64,000 nt of DNA from Nautilus pompilius (GCA_018389105.1 JACATO010000648.1:2232001-2296000); one strand, 5' to 3'; positions 36,024 through 48,703 are shown, counted from the stretch's first letter. The notes: generated from the sequence alone by a model not told the origin. Numbers and translations: made by a program.

Positions 36024-37350
36024 AGAGAGAGATGGAGAGAGAGAGAGAGATGGAGGAGAGAGAGAGATGGAGAGAGAGAGAGATGGAGAGAGAGAGAGGA
36101 TGGAGAGAGAGAGAGATGGAGAGGAGAGAGAGATGGAGAGAGAGAGAGCGATGGAGAGAGAGAGGAGAGAAGAGAGATGGAGAGAGAGAAGAGAGAGAGA
36201 TGGAGAGAGAGAGAGATGGAGAGGAGAGGAGAGAGATGGAGATGGAGAAGAGAGAGATGGAGGATGAGAGAGGAGGAGAGAGAGGAGAGATGGAGAGGAG
36301 AGAGAGAGATGGAGATGGAGAGAGAGAGATGAGATGGAGAGAGAGAGATGGAGGATGGAGAGAGAGAGAGAGGAGATGGAGAGGAGAGTGGAGATGGAGA
36401 GAGAGAGATGGAGATGGAGAGAGATGGAGATGGAGAGAGAGATGGAAGATGGAGAGAGATGGAGATGGAGAGAGATGGAGATGGAGATGGAGAGAGATGG
36501 AGAGTGAGAGAGATGGAGATGGAGATGGAGAGAGATGGAGATGGAGAGAGATGGAGATGGAGATGGAGAAGAGAGGAGATGGAGAGAGATGGAGATGGAG
36601 AGAGAGATGGAGAGATGGAGAGAGATGGAGAGATGGAGAGAGATGGAGATGGAGGAGAGAGATGGAGATGAGAGAGAGAGATGGAGGAGAGAGAGAAGAG
36701 GAGAGAGAGAGAGATGGAGGAAGAGAGAGAGAGAGAGGCAGAGAGAGAGAGATGGAGAGAGAGAGGAGAGATGGAGGAGAGAGAGAGATGAGAGAGGGAG
36801 ATGGAGATGAGAGAGGAGAGAGAGAGATGGAGATGGAGAGAGAGAGATGGAGATGGAGAGAGAGAGATGGAGATGGAGAGAGAGAGATGGAGATGGAGAG
36901 AGAGAGAGATGGAGATGGAGAGAGAGATGGAGAGAGAGAGATGGAGATGGAGAGAGAGATGGAGAGAGAGATGATGGAGATGGAGAGAGAGATGAGAGAG
37001 AGAGATGGAGATGGAGAGAGAGAGGATGGAGATGGAGAGAGAGAGATGGAGAGAGAGAGATGGAGATGGAGATGGAGAGAGAGAGATGGAGATGGAGAGG
37101 AGAGAGAGATGGAGAGAGAGAGATGGAGATGGAGATGGAGATGGAGAGAGAGAGAGAGAGATGGAGATGGAGAGAGAGATGGAGAGAGCGAGATGGAGAT
37201 GGAGATGGAGATAGAGAGATGGAGAGAGAGAGATGGAGATGGATGAGATGGATGGAGATAGAGAGATGGGAGAGAGAGGAGGAGAGAGAGATGGAGATGG
37301 AGAGCGAGAGAGAGATGGAGATGGAGAGAGGGAGAGAGAGAGGAGAGTAG
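35245..37350 (+). repeat. 2.1 kb GA / ATGGAG purine tandem array
   Basis: The plus strand is almost entirely G and A, broken by T in the recurring ATGGAG and ATAGAG motifs, with only a handful of C. Two motif zones are visible: ATAGAG dominates about 35540-35990, ATGGAG before and after. Units are fused (AG)n blocks of variable length, so there is no single period. The absence of stops gives open frames up to 419 codons of Met-Glu-Arg-Glu-Asp-Gly repeats on plus and Ser-Leu-Ile repeats on minus; I regard all as artefacts. Confidence 0.97.
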
Positions 37351-37922
37351 AACAGCTATTTTCTTGGAAAATAAAAATGGGTTGTTACTGAAATGAATCA
37401 GGGAATTTATGATTTCTGCATAATAACAGTGACACCACCCTACCCTGGTTAATTGAAATCAGGAAATCAGCAATAAGATTGAGAAATTTCCCAGATTCTC
37501 TCATAAAGCTGAAAAAGCAGACCACCCTAGCCAGAAGTTAGGTTGTGATAGAGAACAGTCACAAAATCACTAACTACAAACACATCAGTTTTTGTATCAC
37601 AAGATGCATGGAAAGTTTATTATATATTTTGTACATTCTCGTTCAGTTATTTTACTTAAATGTTGCTAACTGTGCAATAGCCAAATGAAGAGCACAGTGT
37701 GCATGCACAACCTTTGAACAGAAATAATCCACAAAGGATGACTAGTTAGTTACAGGAAAAATCTGGTCAGATGGAGTTTTTTTTAAAAAACAATACCAGT
37801 ACATCTGAATTGGAACAACATGATGAATGCTGGCCAGATGTTAAATGGAAAGGGATTCAATGAAACTATAAAAATAAGTCACTGTAAACATGAACGTGAT
37901 TCTGATCTGACCATTGTAGCTA
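37351..37922. other. Spacer between array and mariner
   Basis: Unremarkable AT-rich sequence; no gene or repeat recognised. TA at 37921-37922 is the left target site of the next element. Confidence 0.5.
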
Positions 37923-39007
37923 TTAGGTTGTCACAAAAGTTTCGTCGGTTATTTTACCGCCACAATGAGACTTCATATCATTGCTGAACGTGAAGTTTAT
38001 TAATCAAAGTCAGTTCCATTACAATCAATACACTTCTGCCAATGAGTTACAAGTGCATTTATACCATTTTGAAAAAAGTCTGGATTTCTGGAGTTGCTAA
38101 ACTGTTGGAAGGCAGTTACAATTGCTGCTTGGTTGGAGAAGGATTTCATATGGAGGAAGCTGTCAAGGTGTTTGAAAAGGTCTTACTCTGTGGGAGAAAG
38201 GTCTGGTGAATAAGCTGGGGAGGGAGAACTTTGTACTCCAACGTGTTCAGTTTCTGAAGAGTCACTTTTGCAACATGAGGACGAGCATTGTCGTGGAGCA
38301 GGACTGGGGCTCTTTGATTCACTGATGCCAGCTCTCATTTGGAGAGTTACTGATGAAAGGCGTTTAATTCATGACAGTACCTTTCAGCTGTGATCATTTC
38401 ACCAGGTTGCAAGAAGTTATGATGGATGACACCAGTTGCAGTCCAGCAGACGATTTTGTTGTTGTTTATTCAACTCATGAGGCACCCCTTATCAAGCTTT
38501 TTCACCTTGTCATTTGCATCAAGATGCCGGGAAACTGTTGCAGTGCTTACATCAAGCTCTCCAGCAAATTCTCTCACCGTTTTTCTTGGATCGGCTTCAA
38601 ATGAGGCTTTCAGATGGTCGTCATCACAGCTGGAAGGACATCAGCTACCTTCCTTATCTTCAAGGCTCACATCTCCTGATCGAAACTTTGCAAACCATTG
38701 TTGTACTGTGCGCTCATTTGCTGTGTCCTCGCCCCATGCTTGCTTGATGTCACGAGTTGCCTCACTCGCTTTGTGGCCTGGTTTGAACTCGTGAAGAAAA
38801 ATGGCACGATAAACTTTTCTATCCATGCTTCACTCAGAACCCTGAAACTAGTATCCATTTGATGATTTTTAAAAGGGTAGGTTTTGTATAATGCATGTTA
38901 AAGCACACACTACAAGACAATGTAACTTATCTACATACACCTTCACAAGCATGCAAAAAATGAGCCCAAATTTAACGAAAACCGACAAAACCTTTGTAAC
39001 GACCTAA
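37923..39007 (-). mobile_element. mariner-type transposon, internally deleted
   Basis: The ends are TTAGGTTGTCACAAAAGTTT and, reverse-complemented on the right, TTAGGTCGTTACAAAGGTTT; the repeats are about 28 bases with several mismatches. TA flanks the left end and CA the right. The length of 1,085 bases is about 200 short of a typical element of this type, which the internal deletion explains. More end divergence than in the element at 23317 implies an older insertion of a different mariner lineage, resembling the one captured in the SETMAR fusion. Confidence 0.92.
38000..38826 (-). pseudogene. SETMAR-type mariner transposase, deleted
   Basis: The start MDRKVYRAIFLHEFKPGHKA at 38826 leads the N-terminal helix-turn-helix (NERTVQQWFAKFRSGD, then SLEDKEG). 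Further on, in changing frames, come the stretches REFAGELDVSTATVSRHLD, VIHHNFLQPGE, ITAERYCHELNAFHQ, LLHDNARPHVAKVTLQKL and AYSPDLSPTE. The block carrying the first catalytic Asp is missing: sequence jumps near 38440-38455 from the region before it directly to ATGVIHHN. The third catalytic position reads Glu followed by a stop. Several stops and frameshifts make it clearly dead. Confidence 0.9.
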
Positions 39008-39913
39008 CACAAGGTAACAACAACTATCCCATAATCAGGAATATGGAGAGAAAATAAACAAAAATCACACTGTAGAGCTTTGTACTTGTGATAACTGGAT
39101 GGTTTTAGAAATTGAATTACTGTGATTAAAGGGTTAGTTCCACCTCATGCAACTCAGTTTTTTTTTTTTTCCTATTTTACAGTGTAAAGACAACAGACTA
39201 ATTTTCTTATCCCCTTTGACGTTTATCACATCACTCTACCTTCAAGAGTTAGGTAATTTTCTTTTTAAATCGAAAGTTCATATATATTGTTAAAAAAAAA
39301 AATTTTTTCCCAAGTTTTATGATCATGTTAAAAGCTAGGAAAGGAGTTGGCCATGGTTAGGGTGCCATCACACACTTATAGCATGGTCATGGAAAAATAG
39401 TGATTTCTACATCCTCCAAAACAGAAGCCCCTATAACTTTTTGACCTTACGATCTGCATAAGGAGAAAATAATTGTGGCGTTTGGACACTTCAATATATA
39501 TATATAGGGATACAACACACAAGGAATACACATTTGAAGTAAAGATTCTGACAAATTTTTATACTTTTGTAAACATAATGGAAATAGTAACTAGTGAAAC
39601 CAGTGAAATGAATTATTTCCTGTCCAAAACAAGATAATTATTTTTAAGAAATAGGGATTGATAGATTTCCTTTTGCACAATGAAATAATGTTGCCCAGTA
39701 TATACTGTTATGGTAAATACCCCCCCTTTTTTTTTAACAGAAGGATAAAGCCAAGCAAGTAAGGTTTACTGAAAAGGTTATTAAACATTTAAAAACAAAA
39801 AAAAAAAACTGCATGACAGTTTACATTTCTAGTAGGCAAGAACTAGTTATTATTCTGGGCAGGACATTTAAACTACTGCTTTTAGACCGTGTTTCTCTCA
39901 TGGTTTCAAAATA
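39008..39913. other. Non-coding DNA
   Basis: A C7-T9 run lies near 39720 and A12 near 39799. A short (TA)n lies near 39495. No gene was recognised. Confidence 0.5.
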
Positions 39914-40497
39914 CAGTTGTCCCCCGGTATTCGCGGGGGTTACGTTCCTAGAGCACCCGCGAAGAGTGAAAAACCGCGAATATTGGACGTGGTCCATATA
40001 AATGCTTATAAACGTCAAAATATAACATAAAATATAATAAAAAATATAAGTAAATATATAATAATAATTTAATAAAAAACACAACACTCAGCGAAACACT
40101 CGAGATAGCTACACACAGTAAACTGGGATGATGCTGGGCTGCATCTGCCTGAGACAGCGCCTCGTGGGCAGCAGCCAATCAGCAGCGAGGAGAAATGAAT
40201 AACGCTCTCGGATTGGCTACTTTAATACCTCCAGCCAATAGCGTTTATTTTATATTGATATTTTGCTGAATTTACGTTAGTATTTATATTACAAAATTAG
40301 TAAATTATATTGCTATTAATAATTTAGCGTGAAAAAACGTGAAAAAATATATATTGCCACGAAAAAAGCCATAAAAAATCGCGGAAGATATTTGCGATTC
40401 CGCGAATATGCTGGGGGGTTTTCCACGAACAATTATTAGTTAGGTTCTAAGGGAAATTCCACGAATAACCGGGGCACAATTACACGGGGGTCGACTG
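39914..40497. mobile_element. Tigger/pogo-like MITE, 584 bp
   Basis: The left end begins CAGTTGTCCCCCGGTATTCG and the right end, reverse-complemented, begins CAGTCGACCCCCGTGTAATT. TA flanks both sides (39912-39913 and 40498-40499). The ATTCGCGG and CGCGAATA words near both ends are typical of Tigger-like elements. No transposase is inside. The interior holds three CCAAT boxes (40175-40179; ATTGG at 40212-40216; 40235-40239), with AT-rich sequence after them. Confidence 0.85.
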
Positions 40498-41045
40498 TAC
40501 ACTAGTTTTCAAAAGTTAAGCAACAACAAAAAAAAAAAAAAACTCTTTCCAACAATGGTTAAATTTTTATTCACCAAATGTCCAACACAAACTCTTCTTT
40601 ATGTAAACTATATATATATTAGTTCTAGTAGAAACATGTAAATTAGCTTTGGTATAAAGGCTTGTGTTCGAATCATTTTTGGCTCTGTTAGGATATTTAC
40701 TTTAAAGAGAAATATTACAAATGGATAGCCATACTCACTTTAAATTCTAAAGTGAAGGAGAGTTATTGGTAGAATAAAGACCTGACAGACAGACAGATCT
40801 AGACTGGCTGGTTAAATGTGAATAGAAGTGCAGGTTTCTTGGCCATGGAGATATTGTCTAAAAACCAATTCAAGGTTGACTACAGGTCACAGCCTCTGCA
40901 GATGATCAGTGTGTGTGTGTAAGTGTGTGTGTGTGTGTCACTTTTGGCTCAGCAAAGCTAAACTTCAACACAGACCCAACTTGCTTCTTATCTTTCTGAG
41001 GCCAAAGAGGGATTGATATTAGCCTCAAACATGTGCAGAAGGCTG
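40498..41045. other. Non-coding DNA with (GT)n
   Basis: Interrupted (GT)n at 40909-40938. Otherwise nothing recognised. Confidence 0.5.
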
Positions 41046-41530
41046 CATGAATAAAGGGTTCTATGCAAAATGACCCAGGGTACTGTACCCCCATAACTCA
41101 CTGACATAAATACCAACAGTTGAAGTGGTACTATCAACATATAGCTTGGACATCAAATGACTAAAGCCATGTTGTATTTACTACTGGAGGTCAATGTAAC
41201 CCATAATGCTTTCTCATCTTAAAGAAACATGGAATATGCAACTAACCCACAATCATCATGAGAAGGAATAACTACAATGGAGGTGGTGTGATTATCTTCA
41301 AAGGAATTTCATTTAGTGGGCTTAAGATTCTGGATCTCTACATATGATATCATATGTAGGTGCATCTTGAAGTAGCTTCATTTTAATGGACAATAGCCAA
41401 TCATCAATACCCATATGATGTGGCCAACATGTTCACCTGAGATAAATCCTAATGAAAATGTCTATTCATATCCTGAAAATAGAGAGAAGCATAGATGAAC
41501 ACTAACAGGTGACCAATCTGCATTGTTCCT
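41046..41530 (+). pseudogene. Heavily decayed Tc1-like transposase
   Basis: Two blocks in order support the call: NGGGVIIFKGISFSG near 41279, which corresponds to the family VMVWG.IS...G strand, and SPEINPNENVYSYPE near 41438, which corresponds to SPDLNPIENLW with the catalytic Glu. Stops are frequent, and the block with the second catalytic Asp is not readable. No terminal repeats were found. It is older than the copies at 10111 and 62793. Confidence 0.55.
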
Positions 41531-44500
41531 TTTAAAGAATACAAAGAATAAAAATACTATTTGATATACCCAGTGTTCTCCTCAACTAGTATTCACAATA
41601 ATGCACCATCTTCATTTACATTTTTTTTTTTTTAATGACTGATGTCAAATTCAGAAAATTACTCTACTCTGTCAGTTACTTTTTGAATCCATCAGAATGT
41701 AGAAATGGAAGTGCACCATTGCATGTACTTTGGTCTTAGCCTCTTTCTGTTTACCAGTCTTGACTGTCCCCACCCTTTAAAGAAACTCTGATTATTGCAT
41801 GCAGTTATTTCAATAAATTAAATGTAAATATTTGTTTTTCATTATTTTTGTCTTCTCCTGTAATTCAACTAAATATTAACAATTCCACCAACGTCAACTT
41901 AAAATCACGTACTACACCAGCGAACTGGAATGGCTACAATGCCACAGCTAGATTCAGACTGACTGAAATGGATAACACGGTCAGGTAAGACGAGTTAGTG
42001 CCCCTTTAACAACAGCAGAGCAGAGCAGCCATCACCTTACCATTTTAAATTTGTGATTTAAAAAATAACCAAACACCTACACCACATATATAGTTTTTCT
42101 TCTTCAACACATGCATCTTTAGGTGGAGAGAAAAAAAACATGAAGCTGCATTTTCCAAGTAATGCAAACCACCTTCTAAACAATATTCAAGGCCCACACC
42201 CTTTTTTTCTATAAAGGACAAAGCACATGCACCAACAAGTTCTCTCGTTGATGACTTACTGAGCTGGCCTCCATTTAAACAATGGCCTATTGATTTATCA
42301 CACACACACAATTCTCCCACAAAAATGCTGCAAATTTCAGCAAAAGCAGCGGAGTGGCTCAGTGCCTTTATGGGGGTTTGCTTTCAATAAAAAAAAAATA
42401 ATAATCTGGAAAAATTTATCTTTTGTCCTCTCTAGCACAGAGTGAGGCAAGCAAGAGGTCATACGATCCACCTTCCAACAACACCTCAACCGCAACTCCG
42501 TGCATTTAGAGCTCTAAAAGTCCATTTTCATTTCTCCATCAAAGCTGGATTAGTTAAACGAACTGGAACAGAGTAGAATCTTTTTTTTTTTTTTTAAATT
42601 TTAAAACCCTCTTTAAAAATACAGCCAACTATACCAGTCTTCCAAAGGAATCATCTCCGGACATGTGGAGAGATTTAACTTGTGTTTTATTCTGAAACAT
42701 TAAATCACAGCAGTTAAACCCGACACGATAAATCCTCGAGTAGATTTAGCTGAACAAAACCATTTTGCTACCTGCTTAAAGGCTGAAGTGTGCTTTAACA
42801 TTACAAAATAAATAGGAGTTCCAGTTACTGTAAATTTAAAAGAGAGAGAGAGAGAAATTCTTCGGAACCACATCAGAGCATTTGCACGTTTCAGAAAATA
42901 AGATTAGCCTCCGCCTGACATGTGCCCATGCTCTTTTGATTAAACCAATTTAAAATGCAGTCACCTAGCATCTTTTATTATAGGTTAGAGAGCATCTTTC
43001 TGCATAAACCTAACAGCTTCTTAGTCACGAATCCACAAAACTGGTAAGAGTTAGAATACGACATTTAAAACCAGACTGACCTTTAAAGTCAACAGCTTAG
43101 ATAGTGAGTGCCCTTTTTTTTGTAGAATGTCCTGAATCACAAAAGAAATTCTCACTAATTAATCTGTTTTGTGGTCGTGACATCTCGACAAATTACCTTT
43201 CTTTTTTTACCTGGTTTTTATCTACAAGTTTGGATAAGATTTTTGTTTTGTTTTTTTTTTGCGTCAAGTACTTTCTCCATCTCTGGTGTGGGTGCAGCTA
43301 GGAAGTGGAAATTTGTAGTAAATTTTAGACAACAATAAATGGATAGCAATATTGTTATATTAAATTATTTTTTTTTTTAATTTTAGAATCCAAATCAAGA
43401 AGAATATTTCTTTTTTAAAAGAAAAAAGAAAGAAAGAAAACCCACTTCCGTAGGGTTCTTCAGGGGGGTAATGCCATTGTCAGGGTAATTTACTACGGTC
43501 TACTGGACAGCGACAAGTCAATTAGGATCTAGCTGAAATTTTACTTTCCAGACTAAAGCTGCACTTCCTCTCTCTCTCTGCGCCTGCGATCTGCCTCAAC
43601 AACTTCATAAGTTTGAAAAACATATCACCTCATGCAGAAACAAACATGTCCGTTACCCAATCCCAACCGCGCTGTGCACCGACCCTCTGCATATGCGATA
43701 TTATCTGCCAAGTCCGTTGTTATGAAAGATACTCCATCATTTAATATGACTAGATAATTGCCAATGCGGTATCTAAGATATATGGTTTCCTTTAGGATTT
43801 CTGACAGGCTAATTGTTTCAGAAGTTCTACCCATCTACTTCCTAATGTAACCTACTAACCACACTAATTGTTTTGTCAGAAACAAAGCTCCATCCTGACA
43901 ACATCTATCACTCTTCCCCCCCCCCCCCCTCTGGCTGTCTGCTTCGACTGCCCATATTAATTTTCATACAGGATAATTTGAAAGAAAAAAAAAAAAAGAA
44001 GTTGATTGTTATTTATTTTCCTCAGGCATTAGAAAAATGGAAAAGTAAGTTTATTTAATTCTCCATTTTCTTACACTAAAAATCTGGAACAAAAGCAAAA
44101 CCATTCGGAAGTGTGATGTTTCAGAAATTACTCAACGATTTCTCTTGGGAAGTGGGATGGAAACACATCAATGTCCAGATAAATTAAACACACGGCAATG
44201 GTAGGGAGGAGAGCAAAAAACACTGAAGTGCCTTCATCAGTCACGTTACAAAAAATTACCAAGAAGAACACAAATGGCCAAAAATTCTGACAGTAAGCGA
44301 CCATCAACTACGTAGCTGACTGCTCAAAAACGGACAAACATAAAACCATCACTTGCACATGGTATTAAAAAGAAATAATGGATAGGTTAGTTCCAATAAA
44401 GATCACCAATTATGTGCACAGTGGATAGAGTTTGAGTCATATCAGTTTTTGCTTTTAATAAATCACAACTTATCTGAGGTTAAAGTAGAAACTTAAACAG

Positions 44501-46228
44501 TTTTTAGAAAGAACGGCAACAAATAGCGTAAGCAATCCAGATGCCCACTGCTGTGCACGAAAACAATGCCTTATTCCAAAAAGGACCACATTTATCTTTC
44601 AGATCCCAGTTTCAGTGCTAAATCGTCCAGCATTCTAAAGACTGCTTAGCTTGCGAAGGTGCAGGGATTACAAATGAATCACCTGTGTGTCAGAGTATAG
44701 CATCAAACAAATTTTAATATTAAAAAATGGGAGCAGAAACTGGGAAATTCCATTGTATGACAACATTTTTATTGCATAACAAGGAAATAAATCTGTCAGA
44801 TTCAATACTATCATTATTGAAAACAGAACAAATACAAAAGATACCTGTTGTACATGTACAAACTGCCTTTTAAAATTCATCTGACTAAGTAGGCAGATAA
44901 TCAGCATATACTATCATTACATGCCAAAAATCCATGAATCCAATAATATTTCTTCTTTTATCTGAGATAATGTTTTAAGTCATTTTTGGCATGGCCACCA
45001 TTCGTGACAAAATACTGAGGAACTCTTCATTTTTTTTGCTGGACCTGTGGCCAATATTTTTGCAAAGTTCAATAAGACAGATTCCACTGCTACCAAAAAA
45101 AGCTACCTGGAAGGCCTTCAATTGTAACCAAGAATGAGCCACTATCTGTGCATGTCCAGAATGACTGTCAAGATTCTTTTGCTTCCATTGCCTAAGCAAC
45201 ATGAATGAGTCAAAGAATGGTCAGTCATCGAGTCTACTAACTTAGCTACAGAGAATATGTAACGCTTAAGAAACACCTTTTTTTAAAATAGGAATAACAT
45301 GCTTCAAAAGGTCCAGTCCTAGGACATGTCCCTCTGGCAATCTTCTTTGAATCCAGGTTTCAGCCATTCGGCATTTAAAGGTTACACCTGGGTTTAGAAA
45401 AGAACTAACAAAGATTTTCAGCCCCACAGTGAAATATAGAGATGTCCTGATATTGGTGACAATCTGATATGATGGAAAGGCAAAACTGATTTTTGTTGGA
45501 GGACGTCTCATTTCTAACAGATAGATTGCCATTTTGATGGTACACCACCTACCCTCGTACCAAAAAAAAAAAAAAACGACACAATGAAATATGGATGTAC
45601 CTATTCTTCAAAATGTGCCACCTCTCATGTGACCAGTCTGGAAGGGTTCCCTGGTTACCTTAATCCTAAACAAATCCAACCAAGCAACTGTGGCCAAATC
45701 TGAATTTTCAACTAAAAGCAAGCCACTCGTTCCATCAATATGATAGAATTAAAGGAAACTCACACACAGATTTAATGGAAGCTGGGATATCCCGATTTTT
45801 TTTTAAAAATCTTATCAATTTAATGTCAGAGTTGAGGCCCTTCTTGCTGCAAAAGATGCCTTGACTAAGTACAACATAGAAGAATTTGATGATGTTCCTT
45901 GTCTTTATTTGTCATTTTCTATAACAAATTAACATACTCCATTAACAAAGTGAAAAAAATGTTTATGATAGGGCACTGAATAAACTGGGTGGAGAATCTA
46001 ATTGGACTTTCCCAATGGCTGCAACAGAGTCATGAGGAATAATCAGGGAAGAAATAGTTGGCTGTAAGGCAGACATACCTATGACTCTGGGTTTTTGCAT
46101 CCATAGATTTTTAACTAATGCTGTTCTTTTTAAAAAAAAAAAAATGAAAACCCAAAAAAAATGGCAGCTGACACTATAACAAGCGGACACAATGCATCAA
46201 AATGAAAGCGTTTACTTAGCATTAGGTA
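41531..46228. other. Non-coding DNA
   Basis: GA at 42841-42855 and TC at 43568-43580 microsatellites, T16 near 42580, C12 near 43918. A minus-strand 69-codon open frame at 43625-43834 has mixed composition and a possible donor at its end, but no convincing acceptor. Minus-strand frames at 44975-45202 and 45266-45532 lie in one block that may be an unrecognised retroposon. No family was assigned. Confidence 0.4.
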
Positions 46229-46819
46229 CAGTTGACCCTCATTATACAAGTTTTCGGTATCCACAGTTTTATTTCAGAATCGTGAGCAGCATCACTCGCT
46301 ATCCCTATCACTTGGATGCCCGGTGTTATACCTCAAGGATACAAGGTGAAGTCGACTGTAATGAACGGGTCACCGCAGGAGGGGTTTGGGATGCAATGGA
46401 ACAAAACCACCTTCCTCAGGGCCTCTATTTGCAATAAGCAATACAAATATTGGTAACGGATAACAACATGGATTATCGGTTCAGTCAGGATGCATTCAAA
46501 CTAATACTGGAGGAACGCACTGCCAAATAGACTTACAAAGAAAAGGACAATTTTGCGACAAGGGATTGTGTGAGAGAGAGAGATACCATAATAAAAGGCT
46601 GAAAGATGTCAACAAGTCATGACTCCAGTAGACATGGGAACTTGAGCAATGTTGATCTCACAGCACCCATTCTCCAGCACAGATGTTGTCTGACGAGAGG
46701 GTGTATGAAGCAGGCAAAACCAACATTATTACATTATAAGTTTACCATTTTAACTGGATTCTATTATATATGCAGCAATTCTCAAGAACACAATCCCTGC
46801 ATATAACAAGGGTCAACTA
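46229..46819. mobile_element. Tigger/pogo-like MITE, about 590 bp
   Basis: The left end is CAGTTGACCCTCATTATACA and the right end, reverse-complemented, is TAGTTGACCCTTGTTATATG. TA precedes the left end; the right flank is CA. No transposase is present. An extra terminus-like sequence, GTCGACTG followed by TA, sits inside at 46351-46360, as though a smaller element (46229-46358) were nested at the left edge. A GA microsatellite at 46573 lies inside. Confidence 0.7.
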
Positions 46820-48284
46820 CATCATGATTCTTTCCATATGGCAATTTTTCTTTTGTACTAAATGTTTTTGTTTGCTTCATTTCTTTTTGTCAAAACCAAT
46901 GAACTAAGTTATAAATTTTTCATTTACTTTGTAAGCAAGAAATTCATGGAGAAACTTATGCTTTGCTGCATCTGCATGATGCCAGACTAAAGATGGCTGA
47001 GATAATGGTAGCTTAGTGTTCACCCAGGAATTACCAACACAAACACACTTGACTAAAAAAATCTCCAATACCTAAAAAATTACTATAATGAATCATTAAA
47101 ACACACGCACGCACACCTTTTTTGATTTTAGTTTAGTTCAAATAGAAACTAATTCTGATGCTTTTAAAATTATTTAGTTTCTCTTCTGCAAACAGAATCA
47201 AGGTTAAGTCAAGGTTAGGGAAAACCTAGCTGTATACTAATGCCATTCCAAAGATGTCCAGGTGAACTGTCCTCATTAAAGATGTCTGTTTCAGTTTGGT
47301 ATGTAATGAGGTAAGATAAGACATTCCCTGAGGGAAAGAAGCTAATCCTAAGCAACACACACCATGAACAATCTCATCAAAGAAAGCAATCTCAGAGGAT
47401 GTTATCTTACGAAAACTGGCGACTCACTAATACACAACATCATTCTCATTCATGCCACCCTCAATCACAAAACCATAGCAATGTGAAGATTGTCCACCTA
47501 CATCGGTTATCATTAACCAGAGTTTATTATTTCTCCAACGGTTGTGTTCTTCATCTGCCTCTACCTTAAAAATAAATTACCATTCATCCAGAATGTTCAG
47601 TGGGGCATGGAAATTTAAGAGATTTAGCCATATAAAAAGAACAAGGGCATGATTAAAATAGATAGATTGATTTAAAAAATTGTTTTCTTTACCCACAAAT
47701 TGCCAAAAAGTGTTGTTGTTGTTGTTGTTTTTTTTGTTTTTTTTTAAATATTTGCTATTTTTTAAGGTTAGCTAAATGTTTGTTGCCACAGGTATCTGAG
47801 GCGTGCAGTGGAATAGTTAGGTAAGAACACAGTAGTGGTGGACACGAAAGTTCTTAGGACAGATAAAAACCCATCTTCTCAAAGTGACAGACTGATTAAC
47901 CACATCATAATTCAGAACAACGTGCAGCAGATTCTACAAAAAAAAAAAAAAATAAATAAAAATAATAATTCTGAAATATCAATAGAAAGATACCTTTAAA
48001 AAATGTCCATGTAACGTGTGCGACCCTGTCCTTCCAAAGTTAATACCGAATCCCGATACTAAATCTTCCACTAAACAGTCATTCTTAACACAAAATTGTT
48101 CTTTTTTTTTGTTTTTGTTTTCCAATAAAAATGAGTGAAAACTTGAACAATGATCTGAGAATTTACCAAACTCACAGAATAAAGTAAAAAAAAACGTAAA
48201 TAGGTAAGACAGGTGCTTATTAATCAGGGAGGTCATGCAGGTTTTTTTTTTTTTTTTTTATCCAAGATGGATTCCAATCAATAG
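46820..48284. other. Non-coding DNA
   Basis: (GTT)n near 47713-47728, A15 near 47938 and T18 near 48242. No gene was recognised. Confidence 0.5.
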
Positions 48285-48560
48285 CTAGAGAGTTCTGAGA
48301 GGACGACAAACTCCTTCCTCTGTTCTGTAGGAACAGAACTGCCTGCCAGTGTGACAGTAACGAGCCACAGGAACTAGAACGGCCTGACCAACGGCAGGTC
48401 CGGAAACCGTTCTACACCACTGATTCCAAGCGTCGGGCTGAAAGTGGAGAAATAAACGAACCAGTTGTAGACGCCTGACCGTTGGTTCACCTGAACCAAC
48501 CACTGAGAGCCTCGAATCCAAACGAATCACCCCCAGACGCCACTACGGATTTGGCATTGT
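48285..48560. other. CpG-richer patch with two inverted repeats
   Basis: GC and CG content are above the flanks. GTTCTGT (48322-48328) pairs with ACAGAAC (48333-48339) across four bases; GTTGGTTCA (48481-48489) pairs with TGAACCAAC (48492-48500) across two. An 81-codon minus-strand frame (48530-48285) covers the patch without a recognisable product. It may be a regulatory element, a short non-coding exon or a transposon fragment. Confidence 0.5.
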
Positions 48561-48680
48561 TTTCTCACGTAACGACAAGCAATATTAAAATGCCATTGCT
48601 GTTCAACAATACAGTTCGATGTAAAACATTTTATCATCTCTACTTAACTGATTTATAAGCCATTAAATATTTGAAATCTT

Positions 48681-48703
48681 CCACACACACACACACACAC
48701 ACC
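48681..48703. repeat. (CA)n microsatellite
   Basis: About eleven CA units on the plus strand. Confidence 0.93.

Noticed and set aside
35244-37350. Open frames up to 419 codons on plus and 157 on minus in the GA array
   Set aside because: A purine repeat without stop words is open in several frames at once; the products are simple repeats with no domain.
43625-43834. 69-codon minus-strand frame with donor-like end
   Set aside because: No pyrimidine tract at the possible acceptor and no known domain.
44975-45532. Two neighbouring minus-strand open frames
   Set aside because: Suggest an old retroposon or transposase, but no motif could be tied to a named family.
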